Below are positions 55,908 to 64,000 of a DNA stretch of 64,000 nt, in pieces. The notes under the pieces were generated by a model that did no database searches, was not told the DNA's origin, and saw only the letters and a program-made list of their open reading frames with translations. Source of the DNA: Streptomyces sp. C10-9-1 (GTDB lineage Bacteria; Actinomycetota; Actinomycetes; Streptomycetales; Streptomycetaceae); NCBI RefSeq assembly GCF_024497955.1, contig NZ_JANHKP010000015.1, forward strand, positions 124,001 to 188,000, written 5' to 3'. Within the stretch, counting starts at the first letter, position 1. Each line of letters begins with the position of its first letter. The position numbers and the translations under genes were made by a program.

Positions 55908-57955
55908 CAGGCCCCCTCACGGGCGACCGCGGGGCCGGTCGACGGGCCGCCGTGCAGATAGCGGCCGAGGGCGGTGAGCGGGAAGACCTGCCGGTAGAGG
56001 TGGTAGTTGATGGAGAAGTCCCAGGGGAAGCCGGTGCCGGTGAACTGCGGCTCGTCCCAGGAGCCGTCGGGGTGCTGGGACGCGGCCAGCCAGCCGACAC
56101 CGCGCCGCACCGCCGCACCGTCCTGCTCCCCCGCCGCCAGCAGGGCGAGCAGGGCCCAGGCGGTCTGTGAGGCGGTGGACTCACCGCGCCCGATCCAGCT
56201 CCGCTCGCGGTAGGAGCGCAGGTCCTCGCCCCAGCCCCCGTCCTCGTTCTGGACGGACTCCAGCCAGGAGACGGCGCGCCGGATGGCGGGGTGGGCGGGG
56301 GGCAGCCCCGCGGCCGTCAGCGCCGGGACCACCGCGCCGGTGCCGTACACGTAGTTGACGCCCCAGCGGCCGAACCATGCCCCGCTGGGCTCCTGTTCGG
56401 CCAGGAGCCACCGCAGTCCGCGCCGGACGCGGGGGTGGTCGGCCTTGCCCTCGTGGGCGAGCATCTCGACGACGTGCGCGGTGACGTCGGCGGACGGCGG
56501 GTCCACCACCTCGCCGAAGTCGCAGAAGGGCAGCCGGTTCGGGAAGGGGCTGGTGTTGTCGGCGTCGAAGGCGCCCCAGGCTCCGTTGCGGGACTGCATG
56601 CCGAGGGTCCAGCGGGCGCCGCGCTCGGCGGCCGCCTCGACGCGTGCGGGGTCGGGGTGGCTCACCCGGCGCAGTGCGAGGATCACCTCGGCGGTGTCGT
56701 CGATGTCGGGGTAGTTGTCGTTGTGGAACTCGAACGCCCAGCCGCCCGGGCCGAGTTCCGGGCGCCGCACGGCCCAGTCGCCGGGGCGGACGATCTGCTC
56801 GCCGAGCATGAAGTCCACGGCCCTGACGAGGGCGGGGTGGTCGGGCGGCACCCCCGCGTCGCCCAGGGCGATGGTGGCGAGGCAGGTGTCCCAGACGGGC
56901 GACTGGCAGGCCTCGACCATGCGGACGGGCAGGCCGTCCTGCTCCCTCCAGACGGCGAAGCGGTCCAGGGAGGCGAGTCCTTCCCGCAGGACCGGGTGGT
57001 CGAGGTCGTAGCCGAGGAGGTGGAGGGCGATGAGCGAGTACACCGCCGGGGGCTGGATGCCGCCCCAGCAGCCGTCGTTCTCCTGGCGCTCGACGATCCA
57101 GCGGGCGGCGCTGCGCATCGCGGCGCGGCGCACCGCCCGGGGCGCGACGCGGTGGTAGTGGTGCAGGACCCGGTCGGCGCGCTGGAAGAAGCCGTCCCAG
57201 CTGGTCGCCGGCGCCATCCTGCGCGGCGGGCAGGGCTCGTCCGGGTCGCGGTGCAGCTCGTCGAGGGCGAAGGGGGCGGGGCGCACCGGCCGCTTCGCGG
57301 AGACGATGGACAGGGGCACGATGGTCTGCCGGGCCCAGCAGCCGAAGTCGTAGATGTTCAGCGGGAACCACGTCGGCAGGAAGATCAGCTCCGGCGGCAG
57401 CTCGGGCAGGTCCTCCCACCGCCACCAGCCGAAGAGCGCGAGCCAGATGCGGGTGAAGACCCGGCTGGCGGCGATGCCGCCCTGGCCGCGGATCCAGAGC
57501 GCGGCGCGCAGCATGTGCGGGTCGTCCGGCCGGTCCCCGGCGAGCCGCAGTGCGACGTACGCCTCCACGGTGGTGGACAGGTCGCCCGGACCGCCGTGGA
57601 AGGAGGCCCAGGTGCCGTCCTCGCGCTGGAGGCCGCGGACGTGGCGCGCGGACGCCTGGGTGGTGTGCTCGTCCCGGATGCCGAGGAACTGCCGCAGCAG
57701 CAGGTCCTCGGCGTCCATGGTCACGTTGGTCTCGAGGTCGCCCTTCCACCAGCCCCGGTCGTCCTGGCGGTCCAGCAGGTGCCGCACCGCCCGCTCGGCC
57801 GCCCGGGCCGCGGCCTCGCGGGTGTCGGCGGGAGGCGCGGCCGGGGCCTCCCGCGCCGGAACCCCCGGGCCCGCCCCGGCGGTCGCGGTCCGCGCCCCGG
57901 CGGGTGCGGAGCCGGCCCGCACGGGCCCGCTGCCGCCGTCGGTCGTCGCTGTCAT
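55907..57955 (-). CDS. shc: Squalene-hopene cyclase
   Basis: The 682-residue cyclase has the catalytic YPDIDDTAEVILAL (DxDDTA, about 413-426), numerous QW repeats (QDDRGWWKGDL, QENDGCWGGIQ, QSRNGAWGAFD, QNEDGGWGEDL, QHPDGSWDEPQ) and the FPWDFSINYHLYRQVFPL C-terminus. It cyclises squalene to hopene/hopanol at the membrane. ATG 57955 has AAGGGGA upstream; an alternative start would add ten residues. It follows the polyprenyl synthase gene after a 146-bp gap with a stem-loop. Confidence 0.96.
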   Translation of the reverse strand: MTATTDGGSGPVRAGSAPAGARTATAGAGPGVPAREAPAAPPADTREAAARAAERAVRHLLDRQDDRGWWKGDLETNVTMDAEDLLLRQFLGIRDEHTTQASARHVRGLQREDGTWASFHGGPGDLSTTVEAYVALRLAGDRPDDPHMLRAALWIRGQGGIAASRVFTRIWLALFGWWRWEDLPELPPELIFLPTWFPLNIYDFGCWARQTIVPLSIVSAKRPVRPAPFALDELHRDPDEPCPPRRMAPATSWDGFFQRADRVLHHYHRVAPRAVRRAAMRSAARWIVERQENDGCWGGIQPPAVYSLIALHLLGYDLDHPVLREGLASLDRFAVWREQDGLPVRMVEACQSPVWDTCLATIALGDAGVPPDHPALVRAVDFMLGEQIVRPGDWAVRRPELGPGGWAFEFHNDNYPDIDDTAEVILALRRVSHPDPARVEAAAERGARWTLGMQSRNGAWGAFDADNTSPFPNRLPFCDFGEVVDPPSADVTAHVVEMLAHEGKADHPRVRRGLRWLLAEQEPSGAWFGRWGVNYVYGTGAVVPALTAAGLPPAHPAIRRAVSWLESVQNEDGGWGEDLRSYRERSWIGRGESTASQTAWALLALLAAGEQDGAAVRRGVGWLAASQHPDGSWDEPQFTGTGFPWDFSINYHLYRQVFPLTALGRYLHGGPSTGPAVAREGA

Positions 57956-58012
57956 GGTGTCCCCTTCATGGCAGTGGTCTCGCATGAGCTTCTGCTGAGC
58001 TGGGGTATCCGT

Positions 58013-58041
58013 CGGCCGGTGACCGCGTGGGTCACCGGCCG
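58013..58041 (-). terminator. Hairpin between polyprenyl synthase and shc genes
   Basis: CGGCCGGTGACC (58013-58024) pairs perfectly with GGTCACCGGCCG (58030-58041). It lies 60 bp after the synthase stop and could cause partial termination or RNA processing inside the operon, splitting it into hpnC-E/synthase and shc-hpnO parts. Confidence 0.6.
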
Positions 58042-58101
58042 GCGACGCGCGTCATATGGTGCGGGGGGTGCTCCGCCCGGTGGTGCTGGCAGTGATGGCG
58101 A

Positions 58102-59196
58102 TCATCTCTTTCGTACGACGACGAAGTCCGCGAGCGCGAGGAGCTGTTCGCGGACCTCCCGGGGCATGTCGACGCGGTCGAGGGCCCCGACGGCGACGGC
58201 GTGCTGGCGGCGGGCCTCCTGGGCGGTCCAGTCGCGGCCGCCCGCCTCCTCGATGAGGGCCGCCCGGACGGCGAACTCCTCCTCGGAGAAGGTGTCGAAG
58301 TCGCTGCTCTTGGCGTCCGCCGCGAGCAGTTCGCCGAGCCGCGCCGAGGCGGGGCCGTCCGCGGCGAGCGCGGCGACGACCGGGAGCGACTTCTTGCGCT
58401 GGCGCAGGTCGCTCCAGGTCTGCTTGCCGGTGGACTCCGGGTCGCCCCAGATGCCGAGGAGGTCGTCCACGGCCTGGAAGGCGAGGCCGAGGTGGTGGCC
58501 GTAGGACTCCAGGATGTCGGCGGTGCGGTCGTCGGCGCCGCCGAGCACCGCGCCGATGGAGACGGCGCAGGCGAGCAGCGCCCCGGTCTTGTTGCCCTCC
58601 ATCTCCAGGCACTCCTCGACGGTGACCCGCTCGCGGTGCTCGAAGGAGATGTCCTGGGCCTGGCCGTCGATGAGCTTGCGGGTGGCGGTGGTCAGGCGCC
58701 GGGCGGCCCGTCCGGCCTCCACCGTGCCCAGTTCCAGCAGCAGTTCGTTGGCCAGGGCGAACAGGGCGTCGCCGACGAGGATGGCCTGCGCGGGCCCGTG
58801 CACCTTCCAGACCGTGTCCCGGTGGCGGCGCTGCTCGTCCCCGTCCATCAGGTCGTCGTGGAGGAGGGAGAAGTTGTGGACGAGTTCGACCGCGACCGCG
58901 CCGGGGACGCCGACCTCGGGCGCGGCACCGGCCGCCTCGGCCGACAGGAGGGCCAGGGCGGGGCGCACGGCCTTGCCGCCGTCTCCGTGGGAGGGGTTGC
59001 CCGCGGCGTCGATCCAGCCGAAGTGGTAGGCGGCCACGGTGTCCATGGGCGCGGCGAGGCGGTCCACCGCTGCGCGCAGCACCGGCGTGGACAGGGCTCG
59101 TCCGCGCTCCAGCAGCGCGGCGATGTCCGTGTCGGGCACGGTCCTTGCGGTCTGTGCGGTGTCTTCGGCCGGATGGGCCGAGGGCACTGTCGGCAC
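58102..59196 (-). CDS. Trans-polyprenyl (farnesyl/geranylgeranyl) diphosphate synthase
   Basis: The 364-residue product has the first aspartate-rich motif SLLHDDLMDGDEQRR (DDxxD, about 117-123), GGKAVRPALALLSAEAA (K-x3-R-P-x-L), and second region GLAFQAVDDLLGIWGDPEST. It supplies farnesyl diphosphate for squalene. GTG 59196 is preferred for its GAGGAG ribosome site 5 bp upstream; a GTG at 59229 overlapping the hpnE stop (GTGA) is the alternative, 11 residues longer. Confidence 0.9.
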   Translation of the reverse strand: MPTVPSAHPAEDTAQTARTVPDTDIAALLERGRALSTPVLRAAVDRLAAPMDTVAAYHFGWIDAAGNPSHGDGGKAVRPALALLSAEAAGAAPEVGVPGAVAVELVHNFSLLHDDLMDGDEQRRHRDTVWKVHGPAQAILVGDALFALANELLLELGTVEAGRAARRLTTATRKLIDGQAQDISFEHRERVTVEECLEMEGNKTGALLACAVSIGAVLGGADDRTADILESYGHHLGLAFQAVDDLLGIWGDPESTGKQTWSDLRQRKKSLPVVAALAADGPASARLGELLAADAKSSDFDTFSEEEFAVRAALIEEAGGRDWTAQEARRQHAVAVGALDRVDMPREVREQLLALADFVVVRKR

Positions 59197-59225
59197 GCTT
59201 ACTCCTCTGATTCCGGTACGGATGC

Positions 59226-60608
59226 TCACGCCGCCTCCCCGGGCGGGTTGCCGTGGGGGCGGCCGAGCGCGGAGAGCGCAGCGGCTGCGGCGCTGAAGCC
59301 GCTGCGTACGGCACCCTCCATGGTCGCGGGCCAGCCGGTGGCAGTCCACGCGCCAGCAAGGTACAGGCCGGGGGCACAGGTGTGCGCATCCGGCCGGAGC
59401 CTGCCGACCCCGGGGGCGGGCGCGAAGGTCGCGGTGCGCTCCCGGGTGACGAAGAAGTCCCGGACCCGGGCGCCGCGTGCCGCGGGCAGCAGCCTCCGCA
59501 GTTCGGGCAGGTAGCGCTCGCGCAGCACGGCGACGGGATCGTCGATCTCGTCCTGCGCCGCGGACTGCGAGAGCGCGAGGTACTGGCCCCCGGTGGCACC
59601 GGAGGCCCCGGTCCGGTCGAAGACCCACTGGACGGGCGAGCCCAGCGCCGCGGCGAAGGGCCCGCGCATCACCCGGCGGTCGTAGTGGACGTGGACGTTG
59701 AGGATGGGCGCGGTGCCGATGTCCAGGAGCCGCCCGGGCTCGGGGAGGGCGCCCTCGGGCAGCAGCGCGTGGGTCTCGCGCTGGGCGGTGGCGAGGACCA
59801 CGGTGTCCGCGTCGAGCCGCCGTTCGCCCGCCGTGACCCGCCACCGGCCGTCGGTCCGGGTGAGGGCGCGGACACGGGTGGACAGTTCGGTGCGCACCCC
59901 CGCCTCGTCGAGCGCCTTGCGGCTCAGCGTGTCGTGGAGGTCGCCGAGCGGGACGCGCGCCCAGCCGATGTCCGCCGCTCCGGGCTCGGAGAGCAGGCCG
60001 GTCTTGAACACCATGGCGGCCAGAGCCGTCGACACCTCGGGGGCGCGGGCGTTGAGCGTGGCGACGCCGACCAGGTCCCACAGCGCGGCGACGGCCCGCG
60101 GGGACTGCCCCCGGCGGGCGAGCCAGGTGGCGAAGTCGACGCCGTCCAGGGCGGGGTCGGCCGGGTCGAGGCGCCGGAGCGCGAGGGCGGCGCGGGCGAC
60201 GGCGGCGCGCTCCGCGAGCGAGAGGTGCGGGTAGCGGGCGAGCCCCCCGGCGAGGTGGAGCGGGACGGGCAGGCCCGTGCGGCGCAGCCGCCCGACGCGC
60301 GGCCCGCCGGGAGCCGCGGCGTCGACCACGGGGACGTCGAGCCGGTCCTGGAGGGGGGCGAGGGAGGTGGCCCCGATCCGTTCCAGCAGCCAGCGGTAGG
60401 CCGTGCAGCAGCGCAGGAAGACGTGCTGCCCGTTGTCCACGGTGAGTTCGCCCCGGCGGAAGGAGAAGGCCAGCCCGCCGAGCCGGGGGCGGCCTTCGAG
60501 CAGGGTGACGTCCAGTCCGGCGTCGGCGAGGCGGAGCGCGGCGGTGGTGCCGGCGATGCCGCCGCCCACCACCACGGCGCTTCGGGGCCCGGGTGCGTCG
60601 CCGCTCAC
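59226..60608 (-). CDS. hpnE: Hydroxysqualene dehydroxylase HpnE
   Basis: The 460-residue FAD amine-oxidase-fold protein starts with AVVVGGGIAGTTAALRLADA (about 12-31), LEGRPRLGGLAFSFRRGELT and TVDNGQHVFLRCCTAY. The C-terminal FAD-site signature is GLYLAGAWTATGWPATMEGA. HpnE reduces hydroxysqualene to squalene. GTG 60608 overlaps the hpnD stop (GTGA). Confidence 0.95.
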   Translation of the reverse strand: MSGDAPGPRSAVVVGGGIAGTTAALRLADAGLDVTLLEGRPRLGGLAFSFRRGELTVDNGQHVFLRCCTAYRWLLERIGATSLAPLQDRLDVPVVDAAAPGGPRVGRLRRTGLPVPLHLAGGLARYPHLSLAERAAVARAALALRRLDPADPALDGVDFATWLARRGQSPRAVAALWDLVGVATLNARAPEVSTALAAMVFKTGLLSEPGAADIGWARVPLGDLHDTLSRKALDEAGVRTELSTRVRALTRTDGRWRVTAGERRLDADTVVLATAQRETHALLPEGALPEPGRLLDIGTAPILNVHVHYDRRVMRGPFAAALGSPVQWVFDRTGASGATGGQYLALSQSAAQDEIDDPVAVLRERYLPELRRLLPAARGARVRDFFVTRERTATFAPAPGVGRLRPDAHTCAPGLYLAGAWTATGWPATMEGAVRSGFSAAAAALSALGRPHGNPPGEAA

Positions 60609-61543
60609 GCGCGCCCCCGGGGGACGCGCCGGGTGTCGAGTCCGGACAGGCCGCGGACGGCGACGTACGCCTTCTCCCGGCCGGGCAGGGACACGCGTCC
60701 GCGCAGTACGGCGTGGGGGTCGCGGTCGATGCGGTCCAGGAGCCGGCGGTAGATGCCGGCCATCGCCGCGACGCAGGCGCCGCTGCGGCGGTCGAGCAGG
60801 GGCAGCAGCCGGTAGCCCTCGGTGAACAGGGCCCTGGCGCGGCGCACCTCGAAGCGGACCAGTCCCTCGAAGTCGGCGCCCGGCGGGAGGGTGCGGCCCG
60901 CGAAACCGTCGGTGCAGCCGAACCTGGCGAGGTCGTCGGCGGGCAGGTAGAGGCGTCCGTTGCCGGCGTCCTCGCGGACGTCGCGGAGGATGTTGGTGAG
61001 CTGGAGGGCGAGGCCGAGGGTGTCGGCGTACTCGGCGGCGCGTTCGGCGCCCGGGGCCCCGGGCGTGGTGCCGAACACCCCGAGGGAGAGCCTGCCGATG
61101 GAGCCCGCCACGCAGCGGCAGTACTCCCTGAGGTCGCCCCAGGTCTCGTAGGTGCGGCCCCTGACGTCCATGAGCACGCCGTCGATCAGCTCGTCGAGGC
61201 CGTCGAGCGGGACGGGGAAGCGCGCGGCCGCGTCGGCGAGGGCCACGGCGACGGGGTCGGTGTCGTCCTCGGCGACGTCGTCCTTGCGGATGCGGTCGAG
61301 CAGGTGGCGGGTGTCCTCCAGCCGGGACTGCTTGGCCTCCGGGGCGAGCCCCCCGTCGCCGATGTCGTCGACGCGGCGGGAGAAGGCGTAGAGCGCCGAC
61401 ATGGCCTGGCGCTTGCCGGTCGGGAGCAGCCTGATCCCGTAGGCGAAGTTGCGGGCCTGCTGCCCGGTGACGGCCTCGCAGTAGCGGTAGGCCGCCTGCA
61501 CCGGGGCCGGCACGCGCTCGGGTTCCTCCATCGTCCGGCTCAT
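60605..61543 (-). CDS. hpnD: Presqualene diphosphate synthase HpnD
   Basis: The 312-residue squalene/phytoene synthase family protein has the first Asp motif AFSRRVDDIGDG (about 54-65), YCRCVAGSIGRLSLGVFG and the second QLTNILRDVREDAGNGRLYL (N-x2-x-D-x3-E-D, about 175-194). HpnD condenses two farnesyl diphosphates to presqualene diphosphate. It overlaps hpnC by 4 bp. Confidence 0.95.
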   Translation of the reverse strand: MSRTMEEPERVPAPVQAAYRYCEAVTGQQARNFAYGIRLLPTGKRQAMSALYAFSRRVDDIGDGGLAPEAKQSRLEDTRHLLDRIRKDDVAEDDTDPVAVALADAAARFPVPLDGLDELIDGVLMDVRGRTYETWGDLREYCRCVAGSIGRLSLGVFGTTPGAPGAERAAEYADTLGLALQLTNILRDVREDAGNGRLYLPADDLARFGCTDGFAGRTLPPGADFEGLVRFEVRRARALFTEGYRLLPLLDRRSGACVAAMAGIYRRLLDRIDRDPHAVLRGRVSLPGREKAYVAVRGLSGLDTRRVPRGRA

Positions 61544-62445
61544 CCCTTTCTCCGTGCCCTTCGCAAGACCAGTCCCGTTTCTCGCAGTACCTCCACCTTT
61601 GTCGCTTTTGGTGGACCGGGCAGCACATCATGTCCGGCGGCGGCGATCGCCGCGAGCGCGGCACGCCCACCGCCGACGAAACCGGCGAGCAGCAGCCGCA
61701 GCCGGCCGTGCACGCTGCCGGCGAGCGCGGCGCCCTCGTCGAGGAGACCGGCCGCCCGCTCCGCCTCGGCGGCGACCAGGGCGCGCACCGAGGCGCCCGC
61801 GGAGGGCGCGGCCAGCTCGTCCTCCGTGACACGGAAGCGCTTGAGGTCCTCGGCCGGCAGGTACACGCGGTCGCGCGCCAGGTCCTCGGCGACGTCCTGG
61901 AGGTGCTCGACGACCTGGAGGGCGGTGCAGACGGCGTCCGAGCGGCGGATCCGCTCGGGGCTCGCCGTCCCGGTGATCCCGAGGACGAGGCGGCCGACGG
62001 GATTCGCCGAGAGCTCGCAGTAGGCCAGGAGGTCGCCCCAGGTCCCGTAGCGGCGCACCAGCTGGTCCTGGCGGTTGGCCGCGATGAGCGCACGGAAGGG
62101 CTCGGGGGTGAGGGAGCACCGCTGCACGGTGGGGCGCAGGGCGCCGAGCAGCGGGTGACGGGGGGTGCCGCCCGCGGCGAAGACCCGTTCGAGATCGGCG
62201 TCGAGGGCGTCGAGCAGCGCGAGGCGGTCGGCGCCGTCGGCGCCGAGCCACCGGGCGTCGGCCCCGCCGGGGTCGAGGTCGCCGTCGCCGATGTCGTCGA
62301 CCAGGCGGGCGTATCCGTAGACGGCCATCAGGTCCCCGCGCCAGGCGCGGGGGAGGAAGAAGGGGGCGACCGGGAAGTTCTCGTCGGCGGCCTTGTCGAG
62401 GGTGGCACGGGCCCCGGCCGGGCGTGCCTGCCGTGCTCCCGTCAC
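61540..62445 (-). CDS. hpnC: Hydroxysqualene synthase HpnC
   Basis: The 301-residue paralogue of HpnD has ARLVDDIGDGDLDP (first motif, about 47-60), YCELSANPVGRLVLGITG and VVEHLQDVAEDLARDRVYLP. The second motif keeps DxxED but differs from HpnD. It converts presqualene diphosphate to hydroxysqualene. The GTG start overlaps the stop of an upstream 24-codon reading frame (GTGA). First enzyme gene of the hopanoid operon. Confidence 0.93.
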   Translation of the reverse strand: MTGARQARPAGARATLDKAADENFPVAPFFLPRAWRGDLMAVYGYARLVDDIGDGDLDPGGADARWLGADGADRLALLDALDADLERVFAAGGTPRHPLLGALRPTVQRCSLTPEPFRALIAANRQDQLVRRYGTWGDLLAYCELSANPVGRLVLGITGTASPERIRRSDAVCTALQVVEHLQDVAEDLARDRVYLPAEDLKRFRVTEDELAAPSAGASVRALVAAEAERAAGLLDEGAALAGSVHGRLRLLLAGFVGGGRAALAAIAAAGHDVLPGPPKATKVEVLRETGLVLRRARRKG

Positions 62446-62516
62446 CGCGCGACGCCCCCTGCCGCGGGGGCCGCGAAGGCCGCGCGGACCTGATGGGTTT
62501 CCGTCAAGGCCGTCAC
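62442..62516 (-). CDS. Possible 24-residue leader ORF coupled to hpnC
   Basis: A GTG at 62516 with AGGAG just upstream opens a 24-codon frame, beginning VTALTETHQVRAAFAAP, whose TGA overlaps the hpnC GTG (GTGA), exactly as other genes of the operon are coupled. It may ensure translation of hpnC rather than make a stable peptide. An ATG further upstream (MYRFSGVQLGD, in the same frame) could extend it. No homology is recognised. Confidence 0.35.
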   Translation of the reverse strand: MTALTETHQVRAAFAAPAAGGVAR

Positions 62517-62715
62517 ATCTCCTAGTTGTACACCGCTGAACCGGTACATCCCTTTTCGGACACGCCGCCCCCGAGCGGGCCCCCCGCGCCGAGCAGAGGA
62601 AGGGTCACTTTGGCACGGTTTGCCCCACTTGCCGAGAATGCGCACCGGACCAGCTTACGTCGTACAACGTCCGGGCCCGCCGCGGGGTGCCCGTGATCGA
62701 CGGCCGGAAACGAGC

Positions 62716-62745
62716 GGCCCCCGCCGTGCGGCTGCGGCGGGGGCC
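62716..62745 (-). terminator. Second hairpin downstream of the ABC exporter genes
   Basis: GGCCCCCGCCG (62716-62726) pairs perfectly with CGGCGGGGGCC (62735-62745), loop of 8. It backs up the stronger hairpin at 62769-62810. The remaining gap to hpnC (62517-62715) holds the hopanoid promoter region, including the near-palindrome ACGTCGTACAACGT at about 62657-62670. Confidence 0.65.
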
Positions 62746-62768
62746 CGGGGAGCGCCGTTCGGGGTGGA

Positions 62769-62810
62769 CGCGGCGCCCCGGCCGGGCATCCGCCCGGCCG
62801 GGGCGCCGCG
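62769..62810 (-). terminator. Hairpin terminator of the ABC exporter operon
   Basis: A perfect 19-bp stem, CGCGGCGCCCCGGCCGGGC (62769-62787) with GCCCGGCCGGGGCGCCGCG (62792-62810), loop ATCC, abutting the stop codon of the ATPase gene. Confidence 0.85.
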
Positions 62811-63608
62811 CTACTTGCCGGTCTCCTTCTCGTACGCCCGGATGACCTCGTCGGTGGGACCGTCCATGAGCAGTTCCCCCTTCTCCAGCCACAGGACGCG
62901 GTCGCAGGTGTCCCTGATCGACTTGTTGCTGTGGCTGACCAGGAACACCGTGCCCGCCTGCTTGCGCAGTTCCCGGATGCGCCGCTCGGAACGGATCTGG
63001 AAGCGGCGGTCACCGGTCGCGAGCGCCTCGTCGATCATCAGCACGTCGTGGTTCTTGGCGGCGGCGATGGAGAAGCGGAGCCTGGCGGCCATGCCGGAGG
63101 AGTAGGTGCGCATCGGCAGGGTGATGAAGTCGCCCTTCTCGTTGATCCCGGAGAAGTCGACGATGTCCTGGTAGCGCTCGCGGATCTCCTCGCGCGACAT
63201 GCCCATGGCCAGGCCGCCGAGTATGACGTTCCGCTCGCCGGTGAGGTCGTTCATCAGCGCCGCGTTCACGCCGAGCAGCGAGGGCTGCCCGTCGGTGTAC
63301 ACCCTGCCGCTCTCGGTGGGCAGCAGGCCCGCGATGGCGCGCAGCAGGGTCGACTTGCCGGAGCCGTTGGTGCCGATCAGGCCGATGGCCTCACCCCGGT
63401 ATGCGGTGAAGGTGACACCGCGGACGGCGTGCACCTTGCGCACGCCGCGGGACTGGCCCTGGTCGCGGCGCAGGATGCGGCTCAGCGCTGCCGTCGCGCT
63501 GCCGCGCCCGCCCCCGCCCGCGTTGACCCGGTACACGATGTGGACGTCGTCGGCGATCACCGTGGGGATCCGCTCCCCCGCGGGCGTCGCAAGCATCTCG
63601 TCAGCCAC
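62811..63608 (-). CDS. ABC transporter ATP-binding protein (Wzt/TagH type)
   Basis: The 265-residue product has Walker A GLIGTNGSGKSTLLR (about 76-90), the ABC signature YSSGMAARLRFSIA (about 168-181), Walker B DVLMIDEALATGD (about 187-199) and the switch histidine VFLVSHSNKSI. The GNGSG-like Walker A and short C-terminus match ATPases of polysaccharide, O-antigen or teichoic-acid exporters. The GTG start overlaps the upstream permease stop region by 8 bp, and GGAGGAG lies upstream. It drives export of a glycopolymer across the membrane. Confidence 0.92.
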   Translation of the reverse strand: MADEMLATPAGERIPTVIADDVHIVYRVNAGGGGRGSATAALSRILRRDQGQSRGVRKVHAVRGVTFTAYRGEAIGLIGTNGSGKSTLLRAIAGLLPTESGRVYTDGQPSLLGVNAALMNDLTGERNVILGGLAMGMSREEIRERYQDIVDFSGINEKGDFITLPMRTYSSGMAARLRFSIAAAKNHDVLMIDEALATGDRRFQIRSERRIRELRKQAGTVFLVSHSNKSIRDTCDRVLWLEKGELLMDGPTDEVIRAYEKETGK

Positions 63609-64000
63609 GGCCGTACCGCTCCTCCGCCTTCCAGAAGTACACGAAGCCCGCGACGCCGACGACGAGCGCCCAGGCGAGCCCGGCGGCCCACACGTGGGCG
63701 GGCAGGTTGGACGAGCCGTACTCGTCGATCAGGGCGAAGCGGACCAGGTCCATGTAGATCGCCGCGGGGTTGTACATGAGGATGTCCGCGATCCAGGCCG
63801 GGCGGTCCCTGAGCATGATCGGGATCGAGAACATCACGCCCGACGCGTACAGCCAGGTGCGCATCACGAAGGGCATCAGCTGGGCCAGGTCCGGCGTCCT
63901 GGCACCCAGCCGGGCCATGATCAGCGCCAGGCCGGTGTTGAACACGAACTGGAGGGCCAGGGCGGGGACCACCAGCAGCCAGGACCAGGTGGGCAGGCTG
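63601..64000 (-). CDS. ABC-2 type permease of polysaccharide exporter (partial, 3' end only)
   Basis: The C-terminal 130 or so residues of a Wzm/TagG-like permease; the 5' part lies beyond the right edge. Visible are FVFNTGLALIMARLGARTPD, MRTWLYASGVMFSIPIMLRD and the last membrane helix GLAWALVVGVAGFVYFWKAE with end ERYGRG. The reading frame stays open to position 64000. It partners the overlapping ATPase gene. Confidence 0.9.
   Translation of the reverse strand, partial: SLPTWSWLLVVPALALQFVFNTGLALIMARLGARTPDLAQLMPFVMRTWLYASGVMFSIPIMLRDRPAWIADILMYNPAAIYMDLVRFALIDEYGSSNLPAHVWAAGLAWALVVGVAGFVYFWKAEERYGRG

Overview
The window is chromosomal DNA of a Streptomyces or close relative. GC is very high, GTG starts are common, stop/start overlaps of the GTGA and ATGA type recur, and several gene families are near-diagnostic: a conservon, an actinobacterial hopanoid cluster, an XRE-cupin/DUF6126 pair and a LysM-M23 gene under a c-di-AMP riboswitch. 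About 60 genes are supported. The left edge cuts a DUF488 gene and the right edge cuts an ABC permease. No CRISPR array, intact insertion sequence or complete prophage was seen.

Layout, left to right. (1) 1-5.9 kb: a TetR regulator facing a PAP2/DMT membrane pair across an overlapping palindromic operator, then a DeoR regulator facing an AgaS-type sugar-phosphate isomerase and a class II aldolase. (2) 5.9-17.5 kb: a nutrient-scavenging block. It holds a secreted copper lytic polysaccharide monooxygenase with a DasR-like site, a small secreted cysteine peptide, a secreted M9 collagenase, and a complete trans-4-hydroxyproline catabolic set (GntR regulator, epimerase, deaminase, three-part D-hydroxyproline dehydrogenase, alpha-ketoglutarate semialdehyde dehydrogenase). 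(3) 17.7-21.7 kb: a pentapeptide-like membrane protein, then a coupled ThiF/GNAT pair and a decayed DnaB-like gene beside tRNA-Pro(GGG), which looks like the scar of an integrated element. (4) 21.8-30 kb: a two-gene transketolase behind a SoxR-like box, a YjbR-type protein, an unusual acyl-CoA dehydrogenase homologue lacking the usual catalytic glutamate, and a conservon (cvnA-B-C-D) ending in a GAF protein.

(5) 30.3-43.7 kb is the most interesting block: a two-operon locus of SWIM, DUF5682-VWA fusion, MoxR-type AAA+ ATPase, giant DUF4132 and small DUF4132 proteins. It resembles the uncharacterised E. coli yehI-yehQ gene set. Both operons are preceded by a sequence matching the LexA-independent DNA-damage promoter TTGTCRGTG-N8-TANNNT (RecA-NDp, recognised by PafBC), and a 3'-5' exonuclease gene is divergent from it. 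This suggests a DNA-damage-induced chaperone/VWA machine.

(6) 44.6-52.5 kb: an MBL-fold hydrolase, a leaderless TetR regulator, an SGNH hydrolase, a LysM-M23 peptidase under a c-di-AMP riboswitch, a tyrosine-type phosphatase, a DUF6126 micro-membrane protein with its XRE-cupin regulator, and a methyltransferase. (7) 52.7-62.5 kb: a hopanoid operon, hpnC-hpnD-hpnE-polyprenyl synthase-shc-hpnG-hpnH-hpnO, converting farnesyl diphosphate via squalene to adenosyl-, ribosyl- and aminohopanoids. It lacks the ispG and dxs genes that I recall between hpnH and the aminotransferase in S. coelicolor. (8) 62.8-64 kb: the ATPase and part of the permease of a Wzm/Wzt-type polysaccharide exporter.
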